Of a stretch of 64,000 nucleotides of DNA, positions 25,873 through 37,480 are shown one piece after another (within the stretch, counting starts at the first letter, position 1; every line of letters starts with the position of its first letter). Position numbers and translations under genes: made by a program. Source of the stretch: Eledone cirrhosa (taxonomy: Eukaryota; Mollusca; Cephalopoda; Octopoda; Eledonidae); NCBI GenBank assembly GCA_964016885.1, contig OZ024742.1:355925882-355989881 (forward strand), given 5' to 3'. The notes under the pieces were generated by a model. That model ran no database searches. It was not told the DNA's origin and saw nothing but the letters and a program-made list of their open reading frames with translations.

Positions 25873-25997
25873 TGTACGTATGGATTCACCGAACATTTAT
25901 TATAATGCTCGGTGTGTTTGTAAACAAACATCCCGAATTAAGTCGTACAGTGTCTAGCAACCATCGTTGCTCATTTGTTCAACACTGACAAAGGAAT

Positions 25998-26036
25998 GCT
26001 GTACTAGTTTCAAGCTTATTAGCTATCGTCAGCAAC
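25998..26036 (-). ncRNA. Hammerhead-like motif (compact, U-U at 10.1/11.1)
   Basis: Minus strand: stem I GTTG with CAGC, core CTGACGA, stem II AGCT-AATA-AGCT flanked by a U-U mismatch, then GAAAC, loop TA, GT, with the cleavage base A. All conserved core letters are present, but stems I and II are only four pairs each. Confidence 0.45.
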
Positions 26037-26154
26037 GTATACCTTCCTGCCAGATGATTGAACGTCTGAAAGTATATACTTTCCTTGTGCATATTAATGG
26101 CTGAGCAGCCTAATTTGCATATCGAGTGCGTTAATCGGCCGGGGTACCGAAAAC

Positions 26155-26309
26155 GATAAACGGAAAATTGAAAAGAAATTTCATTTCTCACTCTTAGTAC
26201 GGCTGTTACTTAAATATAAGTATATATACGTACATACATATATGTATACATATATGTAACAGCCATACTACGAGTGAGGAATGAAATTTCTTTTCATTTT
26301 TTCCGTTTA
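26155..26309. repeat. Foldback, arms about 57 bp
   Basis: Left arm taaacggaaaattgaaaaga ... ggctgttac and right arm gtaacagcc ... tcttttcattttttccgttta, separated by a TA/CATA microsatellite. Probably inverted terminal copies of a PLE-derived unit together with the ribozyme-like motif at 26.0 kb. Confidence 0.65.
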
Positions 26310-26324
26310 TATATATATACATAT

Positions 26325-26582
26325 ATATCGTGTAGGTGTCACGACAAAAAAACACACAGTCCACGCTGTAATGTGGCCGTGTAGGCAACACGGTAAAAAC
26401 CTCCCAGACCCACACTGTAAATGTGGTTGGTGTTAGGAAGGGCATCCAACTGTAGAAAACCCGCCAGACAGTCCTATGCGAGCAAGACAATCACTCTTGC
26501 CTCAAGTGGGAATTCCCCCGTACAAACCCATGCAAGCGTGGAACACGGACGTTAAACGTTGATGATGATGATGATGATGATA
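26325..26582 (+). repeat. 48-bp-unit dispersed repeat, sense
   Basis: Two degenerate 48-bp units, body (gttggtgttaggaagggcat), tail (catgcaagcgtggaacacgg then gacgttaaacgttgatg) and a (GATGAT)n end. Confidence 0.85.
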
Positions 26583-26583
26583 T

Positions 26584-26615
26584 ACATATATATATATATA
26601 TATATATAAATATAT

Positions 26616-26660
<45 letters not shown>
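26584..26660. repeat. (TA)n-(GA)n microsatellite
   Basis: TA tract followed by about 40 bp of GA. Confidence 0.9.
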
Positions 26661-26662
<2 letters not shown>

Positions 26663-26754
26663 AAATAAATTAAGATTAAATAATTTTTGGATACAAACTT
26701 ATGGTTACTACTTACATGCGTTATATATATATATTTGTATATATATATATATAT

Positions 26755-26800
26755 CATCATCATCACATTTTAATGTCCATTTGTCCATGCTAGATGGGTT
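26755..26800 (-). repeat. Tail fragment of the GATGAT-tailed family
   Basis: atcatcatcatcaca followed by ttaatgtccatttgtccatg, then (TA)n. Only the 3' tail inserted or survives. Confidence 0.6.
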
Positions 26801-26829
26801 TTATATATATATATATATATATATTTGTG

Positions 26830-27737
26830 TGTATGTGTGTGTGTGGAGTTTCCTATTTAATATTAAAATAAATGCTTTACAACTCACATTGCTACATGCA
26901 GGGAAAGGATATCCAGCATTAGATACTTGGCTGGAACACAAACCTTTATTCAATTAGGTGAACAGTAATTTTGAATAAGAATTGATGTCGTCCAAAAATA
27001 GACAACAGAAGATTATGGACCAATATTTACATTTATATTCTTTAAATTATTTGTGTAATTCCCTCCCTCTTCCTTCCATTGCCTGATTTCTTTATTCTTT
27101 TAATTCTTTTCATTTCTTTTTTGCCTCTGAAGGATTTTTTTTTTTGTAGAAACTACTTTGTAAAATTAGCAACATATTTTCAGAATTCATTAAATGGAGG
27201 AAAATCAACATCATCATCATCATATAGAAAAAACAGAATTATTGTCAACAGAATATTATCATTCTGTCACCTTATCCTTCTCCTGCACAGTTTGACTCCA
27301 CATGTGTTTATTCATCATCTCCTCTGAAAAACGTCAGTGATTTGAGATCAGCCAGCTCCCACCAAATCTGGTCATGCCATTGCTTTTTATTACTTCTGCA
27401 TCTTTTTCAAGGGGTTCTTTTGACACTTTTTTACCCAAAGGTCATTATACCTATACATCCTGTTTCCACACCACTAGAATATTCTCTCCTATCCTCTGTA
27501 CTTCATCTAATATTACACACCCATCAGAGCATGCTCAATTAATTTCTGCCCAATTCTCACTACAAAGCAACATCATATAACTTGCCCTCTCTTCAGAAAG
27601 AAAATCTCTTTGATTAACAGTGGCAGTAACTACCAGAACATTTGCTACCCTCTTCTTATTCTAGGTACAAATCTTTTAGGATAACATACTCCACTGCTGA
27701 TTAGGTCACATAGGCATGGCCATATTTAGAGACATTG
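26830..27737. other. Unassigned sequence
   Basis: Pyrimidine-rich on the plus strand, no credible gene. Confidence 0.45.
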
Positions 27738-28022
27738 TATTGCCCGGGTCACTTCAGGTTTGCCCCTCTCCCCTTTTACACAAAAAGTTAGAATATACAG
27801 CAAACTCCCAATTTTATGTACCAAAGTCAGCTTGGCGCAACTAATTGGAATTGGAAAATTATTCATACGAGTATTACATTTAAATAATCTAACAATCGTC
27901 AAACTAAAAACTCAACTGAGAGCACAAATAAATTGCTATGAGTGTCACTTCTAGGGCTCGATCTACAGGGGGCCTGGGGTAATTTCCTCCTTTTACCCTT
28001 ATTAAATCCAGCCCTGCACATC
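27738..28022 (+). repeat. Dispersed repeat, family W copy 2
   Basis: Direct-orientation relative of 18111-18412, diverged but collinear along its length. Ends near aatccagccctg. Confidence 0.65.
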
Positions 28023-28149
28023 GGCATTAGAAGCCATCATCTACTTCTACCATATGATAACTTCTACTTGTATGATACCTTCCTGGTATTGGAAAAATAT
28101 ATTTCAATGGTGCTCGTACTACCAACGATCCCAGTGTAACTGCCATAAA

Positions 28150-28335
28150 TAATTGTTTCTACTTTTGGCACAAGGCCAGCAATTACCCAGTACATTACTG
28201 GTACTTTATTTTATCGACCCCGTAAGGATGAAAGGCAAAGTTAACCTCGGTGAGGATTTGAACTCAGAATGGCAAGGGCCATAACTCTATGCATCAAAGC
28301 TTGGTGTCCGATCCTCTACCGATACTGCCAATAAT
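28150..28335 (-). repeat. tRNA-Lys-type SINE
   Basis: Near-full antisense copy: ttggcacaaggccagcaatt, cattactggtac, cgaccccgtaaggatgaaag, a box-B-like gatttgaactcag, ending at ccgatactgcc. Confidence 0.87.
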
Positions 28336-28431
28336 GTCAACCATTTCTGTTAACTTGCCTGCTATCTCACTACATCAATTGTATACCTTAATTATTTCTT
28401 TTCTACATATCATTGACAACCAATTCCTGGG

Positions 28432-28585
28432 TGGTATTGAATTCTAGTCTTTTTTCTCATATACTAAAACTTTGGTTTTCCTTATTTTACTCTGAGCCCC
28501 CTTGTTTCTAAGTTCTGCTTCCAAAGCAAGGATTTCATTCTCTTGCTTTTCCACAGAATCAACTGTAAGGACTTGTGTTCTGTAA
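28432..28585 (-). pseudogene. LINE RT fragment
   Basis: Minus strand reads VEKQENEILALEAELRNKGA followed by KIRKTKVLVYEK. This aligns with the post-YADD segment of the LINE at 9.9-12.6 kb (MAELEKKFQTWKHRLESKGL, KLSKTKVLV). Too short to assign a clade. Confidence 0.6.
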
Positions 28586-28814
28586 ATCAGAAATTATTCT
28601 TACAACCTAAAACTTCATAATAATATTGATAAAATATAGTACTTATCTGACTTGCCAGAAATAGCAGTCAGATTTGACTCAAATCACACCCCTGTATATT
28701 CTAAAAGGGAATGTTACTGTTGATACTCAAAAATGATATTGGTATAACTTGAATAAAACTAGATATAGGTTTGTTTAATTATAATTGACATATGGGCTAA
28801 ATAATAACAGAACA
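28586..28814. other. Unassigned sequence
   Basis: No feature recognised. Confidence 0.4.
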
Positions 28815-28982
28815 CTTAATGTGACATGCATTAGGAAGACACTCCACCTCTAGAAACCAAGCCAGTGGCATTTCTGTATGAGCAATACATAGTCACCTGA
28901 CCCAATCTGTCACAAATGGGACAACACATCTAACCTATGACATGGAAAATAGACATTAAATGTTGATGATGATGATGATAAC
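28815..28982 (+). repeat. 48-bp-unit family, body and tail only
   Basis: Degenerate body (gcattaggaagacactccac ... aaaccaagccag), with acatggaaaatagacatt and a (GATGAT)n end. Confidence 0.75.
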
Positions 28983-29029
28983 AAAATGTTAATTGTTATT
29001 AATTTAGAGAAGAGGAGAATATCTATCAT

Positions 29030-29190
29030 ATCGTCCCCAGTACTTTACTGATATAGTATTTTGTTGAACCTAAAATGATAAAAAGCAAAGCTGGCAGAAT
29101 TTGAACTAAGTACTCAGAACCTACAGAACTGGAATAAATATCAAAACGCATTTTACCCAATGCTCCTCAAATTCTGCCAACACACCATGC
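29030..29190 (-). repeat. Degenerate tRNA-Lys-type SINE
   Basis: cccagtactttactg, ataaaaagcaaagctggcag, aatttgaactaag and ctcaaattctgcc in the family order, antisense. Confidence 0.65.
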
Positions 29191-29194
29191 TATT

Positions 29195-30147
29195 AGCACT
29201 TCAGAAGTGATCTTATATTTTCATGTTTTTAGTTTAAGGAAACACAACTTTAAGATGTATCATGAGCTTTTATTCTCCAAGATAATTAATGCATTAAAAA
29301 TGAAGATTCTGACAAATTCTCACCTGCCTTAGATTCATGCTATAATGGTTTCTATATTCACATATTAACTAGAACAATTATATAAACATAAATCTTTCCA
29401 GTCATTAAAATTAAAGATCAATATATTTCATATTTTTCTCATTTGTAGCTTGGGGCTTTTTCGGAACACTTTTAAAATATGTTACTCATTAGAGCTAAAA
29501 TTGGTCATAATAATAGTAGATAGATAGAGAGTGGAAAGAATTCAAGACTATATTTATAGTGTTTATGTTTTCTAATATTTACAATTTTATTCTACAGCTT
29601 GAAGCAAAATAGATTGTAAACAGGGCATTGACTGTCACAGTTTAAGTGTAAGCCAATCAGCTGGAGTTAATCGTAGAATCGAATATTTATGTGCAGAAAA
29701 TATGAGGATAAAACGTGAAATTGAATATTTATTTTTGTTTTTCATTAAAAAAGACATTCAAAATATTTATCACATAAACATACAGGAGATATAGGTTAAT
29801 TAAAATTCTGTGTCTTACTATTAGATTTCCAATAATTTATTAATCAGCTAACCTTTTATGTAAAGGCAGCAAATTCAAAGCTAATAGTCATCATAAAATT
29901 TGCATTTAGTTAAATTAATAGAGATTGGTGAGAGAGCTTGTCAATATAGAAATAGCAACTCAATCTTTGATACAGTCTTCTAACTGTGAAAACATTCATT
30001 TAACACTTAACATATATATATAGTATATGCACTATAAGATGGTGTAATCCCAAAATTGGATTGGTTATAGTGCCAAGATCTTGCTTTCACATCCAACCCA
30101 ATTTGGTGGAGCTAGTGCCATGACAAGGATGCATTAGAGGGAGTTTG
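29195..30147. other. Unassigned AT-rich sequence
   Basis: No gene or known repeat seen. Confidence 0.5.
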
Positions 30148-30535
30148 GCCAGCAGAGGTGATAAACACACCCTGTTTGAGCCATTTTGTAGGCCAGCAGA
30201 AGGTCACCCCACTGCCTAGCTCAGGAAGACCAATGCTCAGCACCAATAGCCAGCAGGGCTGATAAACACAACCTGTTTGAGCCATTTTGTAGGCGAGCAG
30301 GAGGTCACCTCACTGGTCAGCTCAGGCAGACCAGCCCTCAGCACCAATAGCCAACAGAGGTGATAAACACAACCTGTTTGAGCCATTTTGTAAGCCAGCA
30401 GGAGCTCATCCCATTGTCTACTTTAGGTATACTGACCCTTTACATCAATAGCCAGCAGAGATGATAAACCCAACCCATTTCAGCTATTTTGTAGGCCAGC
30501 AGGAGCTTATGCCCCTGTCAACCTATTACAGTAGT
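30148..30535. repeat. 101-bp tandem repeat, about 4 units
   Basis: Units start at 30148, 30249, 30350 and 30451 with gccagcagaggtgataaaca and contain ctgtttgagccattttgtag. Spacing is exactly 101 bp while sequence divergence grows toward the last unit. Confidence 0.9.
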
Positions 30536-30539
30536 ATTC

Positions 30540-31304
30540 ATCATCAGGTTTTATGTCTAAATGTTCATGTTTATAAAGGTGGAGAGAGATGTTTTTTATG
30601 CAGTTTGACCTTTCTTTGACTGGATACTATTCCTGAGAATAGCCCATACATTATTTTGAAGGTATTATGAAGACTGTTGCTGAACCTTAAGCTGCATCAT
30701 GGATTGTATTTTTGTGGGACATAAATGAAAAATCATCATTTGCTTTTAATCAGAAACATATTTATTATGCAGTTCACAAGCAAATGTAAACCTTAATGAT
30801 TAAAGTTTCAGAACCATTCAAAATGTATGAGCAAAATGAACTATTCAGGAAATAGAAATAGGAATCATTCAATTATATCACATAGTAACATATCAAATCT
30901 ATATGAATACCAATCTATATGAAACCACAAACTTTCTGTTTTGTCTTCAATAAATCATAGCAGTTATGAAAATATTTCCGTAAATATATTTCCTGATTTT
31001 TATGTTAAAAGCCAAAAAGGATTGAGAGAAAATATGAAATTATTTTCAAATAATCTTTTGGTGTATGAAAGAATGAAAAAAAAATGGAAATTATTGTGCT
31101 TCATATTGACTGCATTGAATGCCGTTTCTGATAGATATACAAAAATAATTTATTACAAATGAAAAGTCAAGGGGTGACCTCCTCTCACAATGTAGCATAT
31201 ACGTTGGTTCTATAGACATGGCGCAAAGGTGGCTTAGTTGTCATCCATCAGAGAAGCAAACAGAAGGATTTTATTGTTAAAACAATCTTAGATGTGCCTG
31301 GTCA
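30540..31304. other. Unassigned AT-rich sequence
   Basis: No credible gene recognised. Confidence 0.5.
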
Positions 31305-31408
31305 GTATCTCTCTCTCTCTCTCTAACGTCTACATATATCCCATCTCTCTCTCTCTCTAGCATGTACCTCTCTCCCTTCCTTCCTAACGTATTATCTACC
31401 CCCCCCCC
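31305..31408. repeat. (CT)n tracts and a poly-C run
   Basis: Two CT blocks and a run of nine or more C near 31400. Confidence 0.8.
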
Positions 31409-31639
31409 CTGCTCTCTAACATGTTCATATATACACCCTGTCTATCACTCTTTGAAACACACAACCATAAAAACTATTTACACACCATTCTATTACATTT
31501 CTAAAAAGAAGACAAACATATCTTTCAGAATGACTTCTAATATTATACAACATTAAACGCAATGTTCTATGAGATTCCTAAGGATCTTATATTTCCCCTC
31601 TTATATTTCATAGGCTTAGGAAGTGAAATATCATTTGAG

Positions 31640-32062
31640 AATCATCACCATAACAACCACTCTCTCTGCCATCACCATGGCCACCAACACCATCATCATC
31701 ATCATCATCATCATCATCACTACTGCCTTCTCCGCCATCACCACAGCCACCAACACCATCACCATCATCATCACTACCACTGTCTCTGCCATCACCATAG
31801 CCACGAACACCATCATCAGCATCATCACTACCACTGTCTCCACCATCACTACAGCCACCAACACCACCAACAGCAGCATCCCTACCACTATCACTACGGC
31901 CACCAACACCATCACCATAGCAGCCCTACCACCATCACCACGGCCACCATCACTACGGCCACCAACACCATCACCATAGCAGCCCTACCACCATCACCAC
32001 TACCACCATCACTACGGCAACCAACTCCATCATCAGCAACACCGCTACTATCGCCATTGAAA
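31640..32062. repeat. CAC/CAT/ACC trinucleotide region
   Basis: Cryptic (CAT)n and (CAC)n with GCCACCAAC insertions, including a local duplication of accatcaccatagcagccc. It produces His-rich and Thr/Ile-rich frames; the open frames reflect a triplet-biased repeat. Confidence 0.85.
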
Positions 32063-32555
32063 TTCAAAATAAATATCAAATGAAATATAAGATAATATAG
32101 AATAAGAACGCAAATATTTTCTAAATATAAAAGAAATAAAAATACTTTTTTGATAATATCTTGAACATTGTCTACTGAGAACGAAATTGGTGAAATTGTA
32201 TAGTTAACACTCTCAAAGGAGCAACTGGAATGTAAAGAGGTATTTTGAAATAGATTGACTTTGATCTTCTTTTCATGGCAAAATTGCAGCCGTACACAGT
32301 TTTGGTATACTGATTTCTCATAGAAACTTCTGCTGATCCTATGACAGATGAAGCATGCCTATAGGTTGTTTATTTTTTATTATTTATTTATCTGAAAATA
32401 GATATTATAAAGTGAATTGGGGGAGAATTAGTAGATTTAGGAGATGACTTTATAGACTTTAGAGAAGTTGGTTGTATGTTGAGTCGAACTGATGTGAATT
32501 TGCAGTATATTATATTAAATTACATTATAGTAGAGTATAGCATGTTATTACACTC
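32063..32555. other. Unassigned AT-rich sequence
   Basis: Nothing recognised. Confidence 0.5.
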
Positions 32556-32566
32556 ACACACACACA

Positions 32567-32631
<65 letters not shown>

Positions 32632-32665
32632 GTGTGTGTGTGTTTATATATGTATATATAGTAAT
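32556..32665. repeat. (CA)n/(TA)n/(TG)n microsatellite
   Basis: CACA, TATA and long TG tract. Confidence 0.95.
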
Positions 32666-32789
32666 AGTAGTAGTAGTAAAAATAATACAAGAGATGTGTT
32701 AGGATAACAGGTGGACTAACAGGAAGAGAAGGTTTTGTATGCAGAAGTTGCACAAGGTAACTGAGGGAAAGAGCACCAGTCAAGTAAAC

Positions 32790-33440
32790 CTTTTCCAGTG
32801 AAAGGAAGTACCCATAGAAGTGGTTGATAGCTTCTGCAATCTGGACAACTTAATTAGCAGCGGAGGAGGGTGCTCTGAAACCATAATAGCAAGAATAACG
32901 ATAGGATAGGAAAAGATTAGGAGCCTCCCCTACAGTTGACTACAAATTGCTTCTCCCTACGAACAAAAGGACAACTCTATGAAGCCTGTGTGCAAAGGGC
33001 GATGCTGCATGGTAGTGAAACATATGCTGTGACTAAAAGGGGCCTGCCTAGACTGGAGAGAAATGAAGCAACCATGCTTTATTTGATGTTCAATGAAAGT
33101 GTAAGAGAATGGCAAAGTTCGGGCAAGTCGAGGTAGAAGCTGGGTTTAACAGGAATCCAAAGTGGTGTACAGGAAAGATAATTGTTTTGGTATGGACATG
33201 TGATGCACAAGGATAATGATTGCTGGATGAAGTAATGCCAGTAAATCCCAGTGAAAGGAAGCTGCAGTAGAGATAGACCAAAGAAGACATGGGTGAAGCC
33301 TGTGAGAGCTGATCTCACAAATTGCTGAGACTCCCAGAAAAGATGATGAAGGAACAAGATCAGTGAAGAGATGCCATCCTGAGAAGGACCCATCAAACCC
33401 ATGCAAGGATGGAAAAACAAACATAAAATTGAATGATGAT
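32790..33440 (+). pseudogene. 3' end of an RTE-like LINE with GATGAT-type tail
   Basis: Parts of the RT C-terminus are readable despite stops and shifts: NLISSGGGCSETIIARI near 32845, then SLRTKGQLYEACVQRAMLHG, GSETYAV and RLERNEATMLYLMFN (32936-33136). This matches the LINE at 9.9-12.6 kb (KISSGGGCSESTVARV, MLHGSETWAL). After the coding remnant the sequence reaches acccatgcaaggatggaaaa and an aatgatgatga end. The tail matches that of the 48-bp-unit family and of the tRNA-Glu SINE. Dead 5'-truncated copy. Confidence 0.75.
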
Positions 33441-33809
33441 GAAAATGTTTGCCGTTAGCATTAAGATATCATTCTAGGGCTACTGTTAGTTCACATATGT
33501 AAATGAGCATCCCCAGTAAAGGTTCAATAAACAAAAGCTATATAGGTTCAACTTTTCAGTACCAGTTGAGAGATTAATGAATCTTGAAACAGGTGCTGAC
33601 ATTCTCAATGGCAGCTGAGATATCTGTGACAGTTCACAGACAAACAGAAAAAAAAATAATGTTTTCTTAAAAGAAAAAAATTCTATTTTCTTTGATAGCA
33701 AGGCTTTTATACATTTATTGTATATAAACTAGTAGTATATGATTTCATATGCACTCCTATTAATATATGTGCGTGTGTGTGTATATGACAGACTTCTATG
33801 CTATATTTG
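33441..33809. other. Unassigned sequence
   Basis: Nothing recognised. Confidence 0.4.
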
Positions 33810-33935
33810 GCTACAAACGTTTGCTCACCCACTCTTATAGTACAATTCACTTGAAGGTGCCACACAGTGAGACTGAAGCCAAAACCATGTGATCTCTTAA
33901 GCAAATATTTTAATCTCACAGCCATCTCTGAACTT
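33810..33935 (-). repeat. Second tRNA-type SINE family, antisense fragment
   Basis: Carries ttgaaggtgccacacagtga, gaaccaagccaaaaccatgtg-like sequence and tctcacagccat. This is the antisense of the common octopus SINE whose sense strand reads catggtt...gtcccactgcgtggcacc. Family named from memory of the motif, not by search. Confidence 0.6.
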
Positions 33936-34169
33936 ATATGGATATGGATGTATATATACTTATGTGTGTGAGAAAGAGAGAGACAGAGTTATAGAATGTG
34001 TGTGTGTACATGAAATATGGTAATATTGAAGTTCCCTTCTTGTGTTATACATATATTTTATTCATACTTTGCTATTCAGTAAGATAAGTGTTAAAATATT
34101 ACCAATTGACAATACTTATACAACCTCTCTTTTATCTACTAAAAAAAACTTACCCAGGATTGACAGAGA

Positions 34170-34335
34170 CTAGAGTGTAAAAAGGATTAAATGTCTTACA
34201 GTAGTATATAATGTCTCCATATGTTCTGCATTCAAATCCAAATAAGTTTGCCTTTGGCATTCATTCTTCTTTCGGGATTGATAAAATAAGTACCTTTCAA
34301 ATAGTGTGGACAATTGAATCAACTACACCATTCAT
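34170..34335 (+). repeat. Degenerate tRNA-Lys-type SINE, sense
   Basis: Box-B-like gcattcaaatccaaataag, then tttgcctttggcattcattc, gggattgataaaataagtac and attgaatcaactacacc in the expected sense order. Confidence 0.7.
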
Positions 34336-34734
34336 TGAAAACGTGTGACCTTATGCTAATGTTGAAAATCAATAAACAAGGCAATTACATTGAGAATATA
34401 TGTATAAATATGATTTGCCATAGATATGAGTATTTATTTTATATCACAACATAGGTTGTTTGAACAGTTCTGTATATGAATGGTACACTAAACATAATAC
34501 CATATAAGATTACCACACATAATAGTACCCTGGCATATCAAACATTATAAGATCATAACACTGAGAGGATTGCTATGTGATTTGATAAGATACCATGACT
34601 ATGTAATTAAGATGCAACACTACTAAACGTAGTCATAACTGCAGATCTTCGTCTCATCACGTTGTTGTGTGATTAAACAGAGTATTCTCTATGTATGATG
34701 ATAAAACAAAAATGTATTATTAAGCTCACACTGT
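34336..34734. other. Unassigned AT-rich sequence
   Basis: Nothing recognised. Confidence 0.4.
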
Positions 34735-35290
34735 AAAAGTAGTTGTGATGGCAACTTGACAAAAAGTGCCTAGTCCCCTCTGTAAAGAGGTCATGTAGGT
34801 GTCATGATAAAAAGCACCCAGTGTACACTGTCAAGTTGTCATGATGGCAACATGAAAAGAAAAAACCTAGCCCACACTGAAAAGTGGTCATGTATATGAT
34901 ATGACAGAATGCACACAGGGAACACAGTAAAGTGGTGATCTAGATGTCATGACAAAAACCACCCAGCCCACATTGTAAAGAAGTCATGTACGTGTCACAT
35001 CAGAAAACTCCCACCCCACACTGTAAAATGGTAATATAGATGTCAAACCAAAAATCACCCAGCCCACACTGTAAGGTGGTGGTGTAGGTGTCACAACAAA
35101 AAGCACACAGCCCACACTGTAGGGAGGTTGGTGTTAGGAAGGGCATCCAGCTGTAGAAATCAAGCCAGAATCAGTTCCCGTATGAGCAAGACAAGGTCAG
35201 CCAACCAGATACTGCCCACAACAGGACAACCCGTCTAACCCATGCTAACGTGGAAGAACGGACGTAAAACAGTGATGATGATAATGATAT
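34735..35290 (+). repeat. 48-bp minisatellite array plus family body and tail
   Basis: About eight diverged 48-bp units (cacccagcccacactgtaaa...gtcatgtaggtgtcatgac), then the body (ggttggtgttaggaagggca), catgctaacgtggaagaacg and a GATGAT-like end. This is the fullest picture of the family: n x 48 bp, then about 110 bp of body, then a LINE-like tail. Confidence 0.87.
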
Positions 35291-35580
35291 CAATATCTGT
35301 ATTTTTAACCAATCGTCAATCAATGATAAACATTGATTGCCAAATATATTAACTATGGAGATATAAAAGATACAGAAGCGAAAACCAATCCACACCAAAC
35401 AGTGAGTGTGTTCTATTATTATTTCTGGCAATGTTATAACAATATGACCCTCCCAAAATATAACAATATATATATATATATATATAGTGGTAGAACACTG
35501 GAAGGTAATATGCGTAGTGGTAGAGCACTTAGTCCATGGGACGAGTTAGGTAAAAGTGGTTACACAACAGTTAGTTCACC

Positions 35581-35625
35581 TTACTGAGAACAATTGTTTC
35601 ACCTTAGCGGATCCTCAGCTCGTAA
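35581..35625 (-). ncRNA. Hammerhead-like motif at PLE 3' terminus
   Basis: Minus strand: stem I TTACGAG with CTCAGTAA (seven pairs, one bulged A), core CTGAGGA, a weak stem II (CC/GG inside a U-U pair), GAAAC, loop AATT, GT, cleavage base U. Core letters fit CUGANGA...GAAA. The inverted copy at 37436-37480 has AAAAC in place of GAAAC. Confidence 0.5.
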
Positions 35626-35789
35626 TGGTCATGGTTATACCGAACAGGAAGGACAAACGTAAGAACGCGCATGCGCAGAAACGATCACTTCACACAGGCA
35701 ATACTAAATAGCGTGCGAGAGGGTAAGGGAGATAACTGCGAAAGTCCGAAAGTTTCTAGTTGATAAGAAAATTAGGATGTTGTTGTAAT

Positions 35790-36290
35790 TCAATCCGGAG
35801 CTTTGTAGTTATGTAAGGGGTGTTTCCAGACGTGTGGACGTGTGAAAAATTCATTCCTTGAGTTTAGGCAATCAATATTGCGCAATCTCTTTAGAATATT
35901 TATTCGTTCACCAATACATAGTCCACACGACGGATTGCCCCTTGCGCATGGATTGGACTTAGTGATGGCTTTCCATTCAATGGAGTAGTCTATACTTGAG
36001 TCCTTGAGGGACCATACGTGGCTCGCGAGTTTCGTAGATGAACGTCTATCCGGGTACCTAAAGGTCGACTGGTGGTTCAGGAAGCGTTCCTTAAATCGGC
36101 CCTCCGCAATACCCACATAGGATTTGACTTCCTGTGGTTCATTAGGTCGGTTGGATGTGACCACAGCTTCATAAACTACATCGGATGTGTTGCATTGCTG
36201 GTGAAGGGGACAAGCTTCGGGCTTACGGCAAGAGCACCCTGGTGTGGTGTTGCTCTTAGGGCTGTTGGTGATGTGGGCCTTCATGTTCTT
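35790..36290 (-). pseudogene. PLE GIY-YIG endonuclease domain
   Basis: About 164 codons without a stop. The Cys cluster CSCRKPEACPLHQQC comes first, then VVYEAVV as the GIY strand, SYVGIAEGRFKERFLNHQ with YVG and the catalytic-type Arg, and CGLC near the end. It ends at a TAA. The domain itself looks intact, but the RT upstream is broken by stops, so the element as a whole is dead. Closest in architecture to the copies at 0-0.8 and 62.6-64 kb. Confidence 0.75.
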
Positions 36291-36699
36291 TAGCGCAGGA
36301 ATATCCTAATTTTACTTTGTGTCGGATAAAGATGGAGCGGTATTTATGATCTATGGGAAAGTGTCTATCTAAGAGGGCTAGAAATGTTTTACCTACAATG
36401 TTTTTAACGATGTGTGAGAAAGAAGGAGAGAACCATATAGTTTGTCTATTGTTACGCTTTCTTTTCTTCTTGCTGTTGATAGTGGGAGAGTAAGTGATAG
36501 GTTGCGAGAAGGCGTTGTTAGCTAACGCCGTGTTATAGTAGGGTGCCGCTCTGTCAAAGAGGAGAGGTTTCAGATTCTAGTACTGATATTACTTACGAAG
36601 TTTCTAAAAGCAGTGGAAGGGTGGCATGAGTCCTTGTGAATGTAATTGAGTTTTTCGTTAAGCTTATGGAAGGGTGTGTAGGTGTGTGTGCGAGGGTCT

Positions 36700-37090
36700 A
36701 AATTAATGTCTAAGAAATCTACACTAGAGAGTTTGGTAGCTACTGTTATCCTAACTCATTGAAGGTAGAAACTAAGTCTTTTTTAAACCGGTCGATGTCG
36801 TGACCACTTTTATGGCTCGATAAGATCAGTCCATCGTCGTTGTATATTCTCGTGTGGAAGTCCGGGAATCTAACACGTAATATGTCTAAAATAAATAGGC
36901 CTACCAAGTCGCATACGTCAGCACTGTCAAACGATCCCATGGAGACGTCGAATACGTCTGAAGTTGTTGACTTCTTTGCCCAGGCTACTCCGTTGTTGAA
37001 GAGGAGAGTTTTCCGGCAGTGAGCGATAATTTCCCTGTCTAAACGATCGATGGTAGTGTAAATGGTAGCAAAGTCCTACGCTTTGTTTAA
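36700..37090 (-). pseudogene. PLE reverse transcriptase fragment
   Basis: Minus strand reads FATIYTTIDRLDREIIAHCR, KTLLFNNGVAWAKKS, FDVSMGSFDSADVCDLVGLF and RIYNDDGLIL. The last is the catalytic YxDDG (normally YRDDG in this class). The frame breaks after FNELG, and the part N-terminal to this lies beyond the inverted junction and is missing. Confidence 0.7.
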
Positions 37091-37435
37091 CAGGGTCTCT
37101 GAGTAAAAATCAACAGTCCAAACCATACGCAAGGGGCAATCCGTCGTGTGGACTATGTATAACGAATAAATATTCTAATGAGATTATGCAATAGTGATTG
37201 CCTAAACGAAGTTATGGATTCTTCACACGTTGTTCAAATGTCTGGAAACACCTCTTACATAACTACAAAGTTCCGGATTGAATTACAACATCCTAATTTT
37301 CTTATCAACTAGAAACTTTCGCAGTTATCTCCCTTACACCTCTCGCGCGCCATTTAGTATTGCTCGTGTGAAGTGATCGTTTCTGCGCATGCGCGTTCGT
37401 ACGGTTGTCCTTCCTGTTCCGTATAACCATGACCA

Positions 37436-37480
37436 TTACGAGCTGAGGATCCGCTAAGGTAAAACAATTGTTTTCGGTAT
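37436..37480 (+). ncRNA. Inactivated hammerhead-like motif in the inverted PLE arm
   Basis: Same CTGAGGA core and flanks as 35581-35625, but G12 of GAAA is A and the 3' stem I strand has diverged (TTCGGTAT). Probably non-functional. Confidence 0.45.

Noticed and set aside
30941..31162. 73-codon plus-strand frame
   Set aside because: Isolated, AT-rich, no recognisable motif; not distinguishable from chance.
31562..32083. His-rich 173-codon frame
   Set aside because: Open only because of CAC/CAT trinucleotide bias; alternative frames through the same region are equally open and low-complexity.
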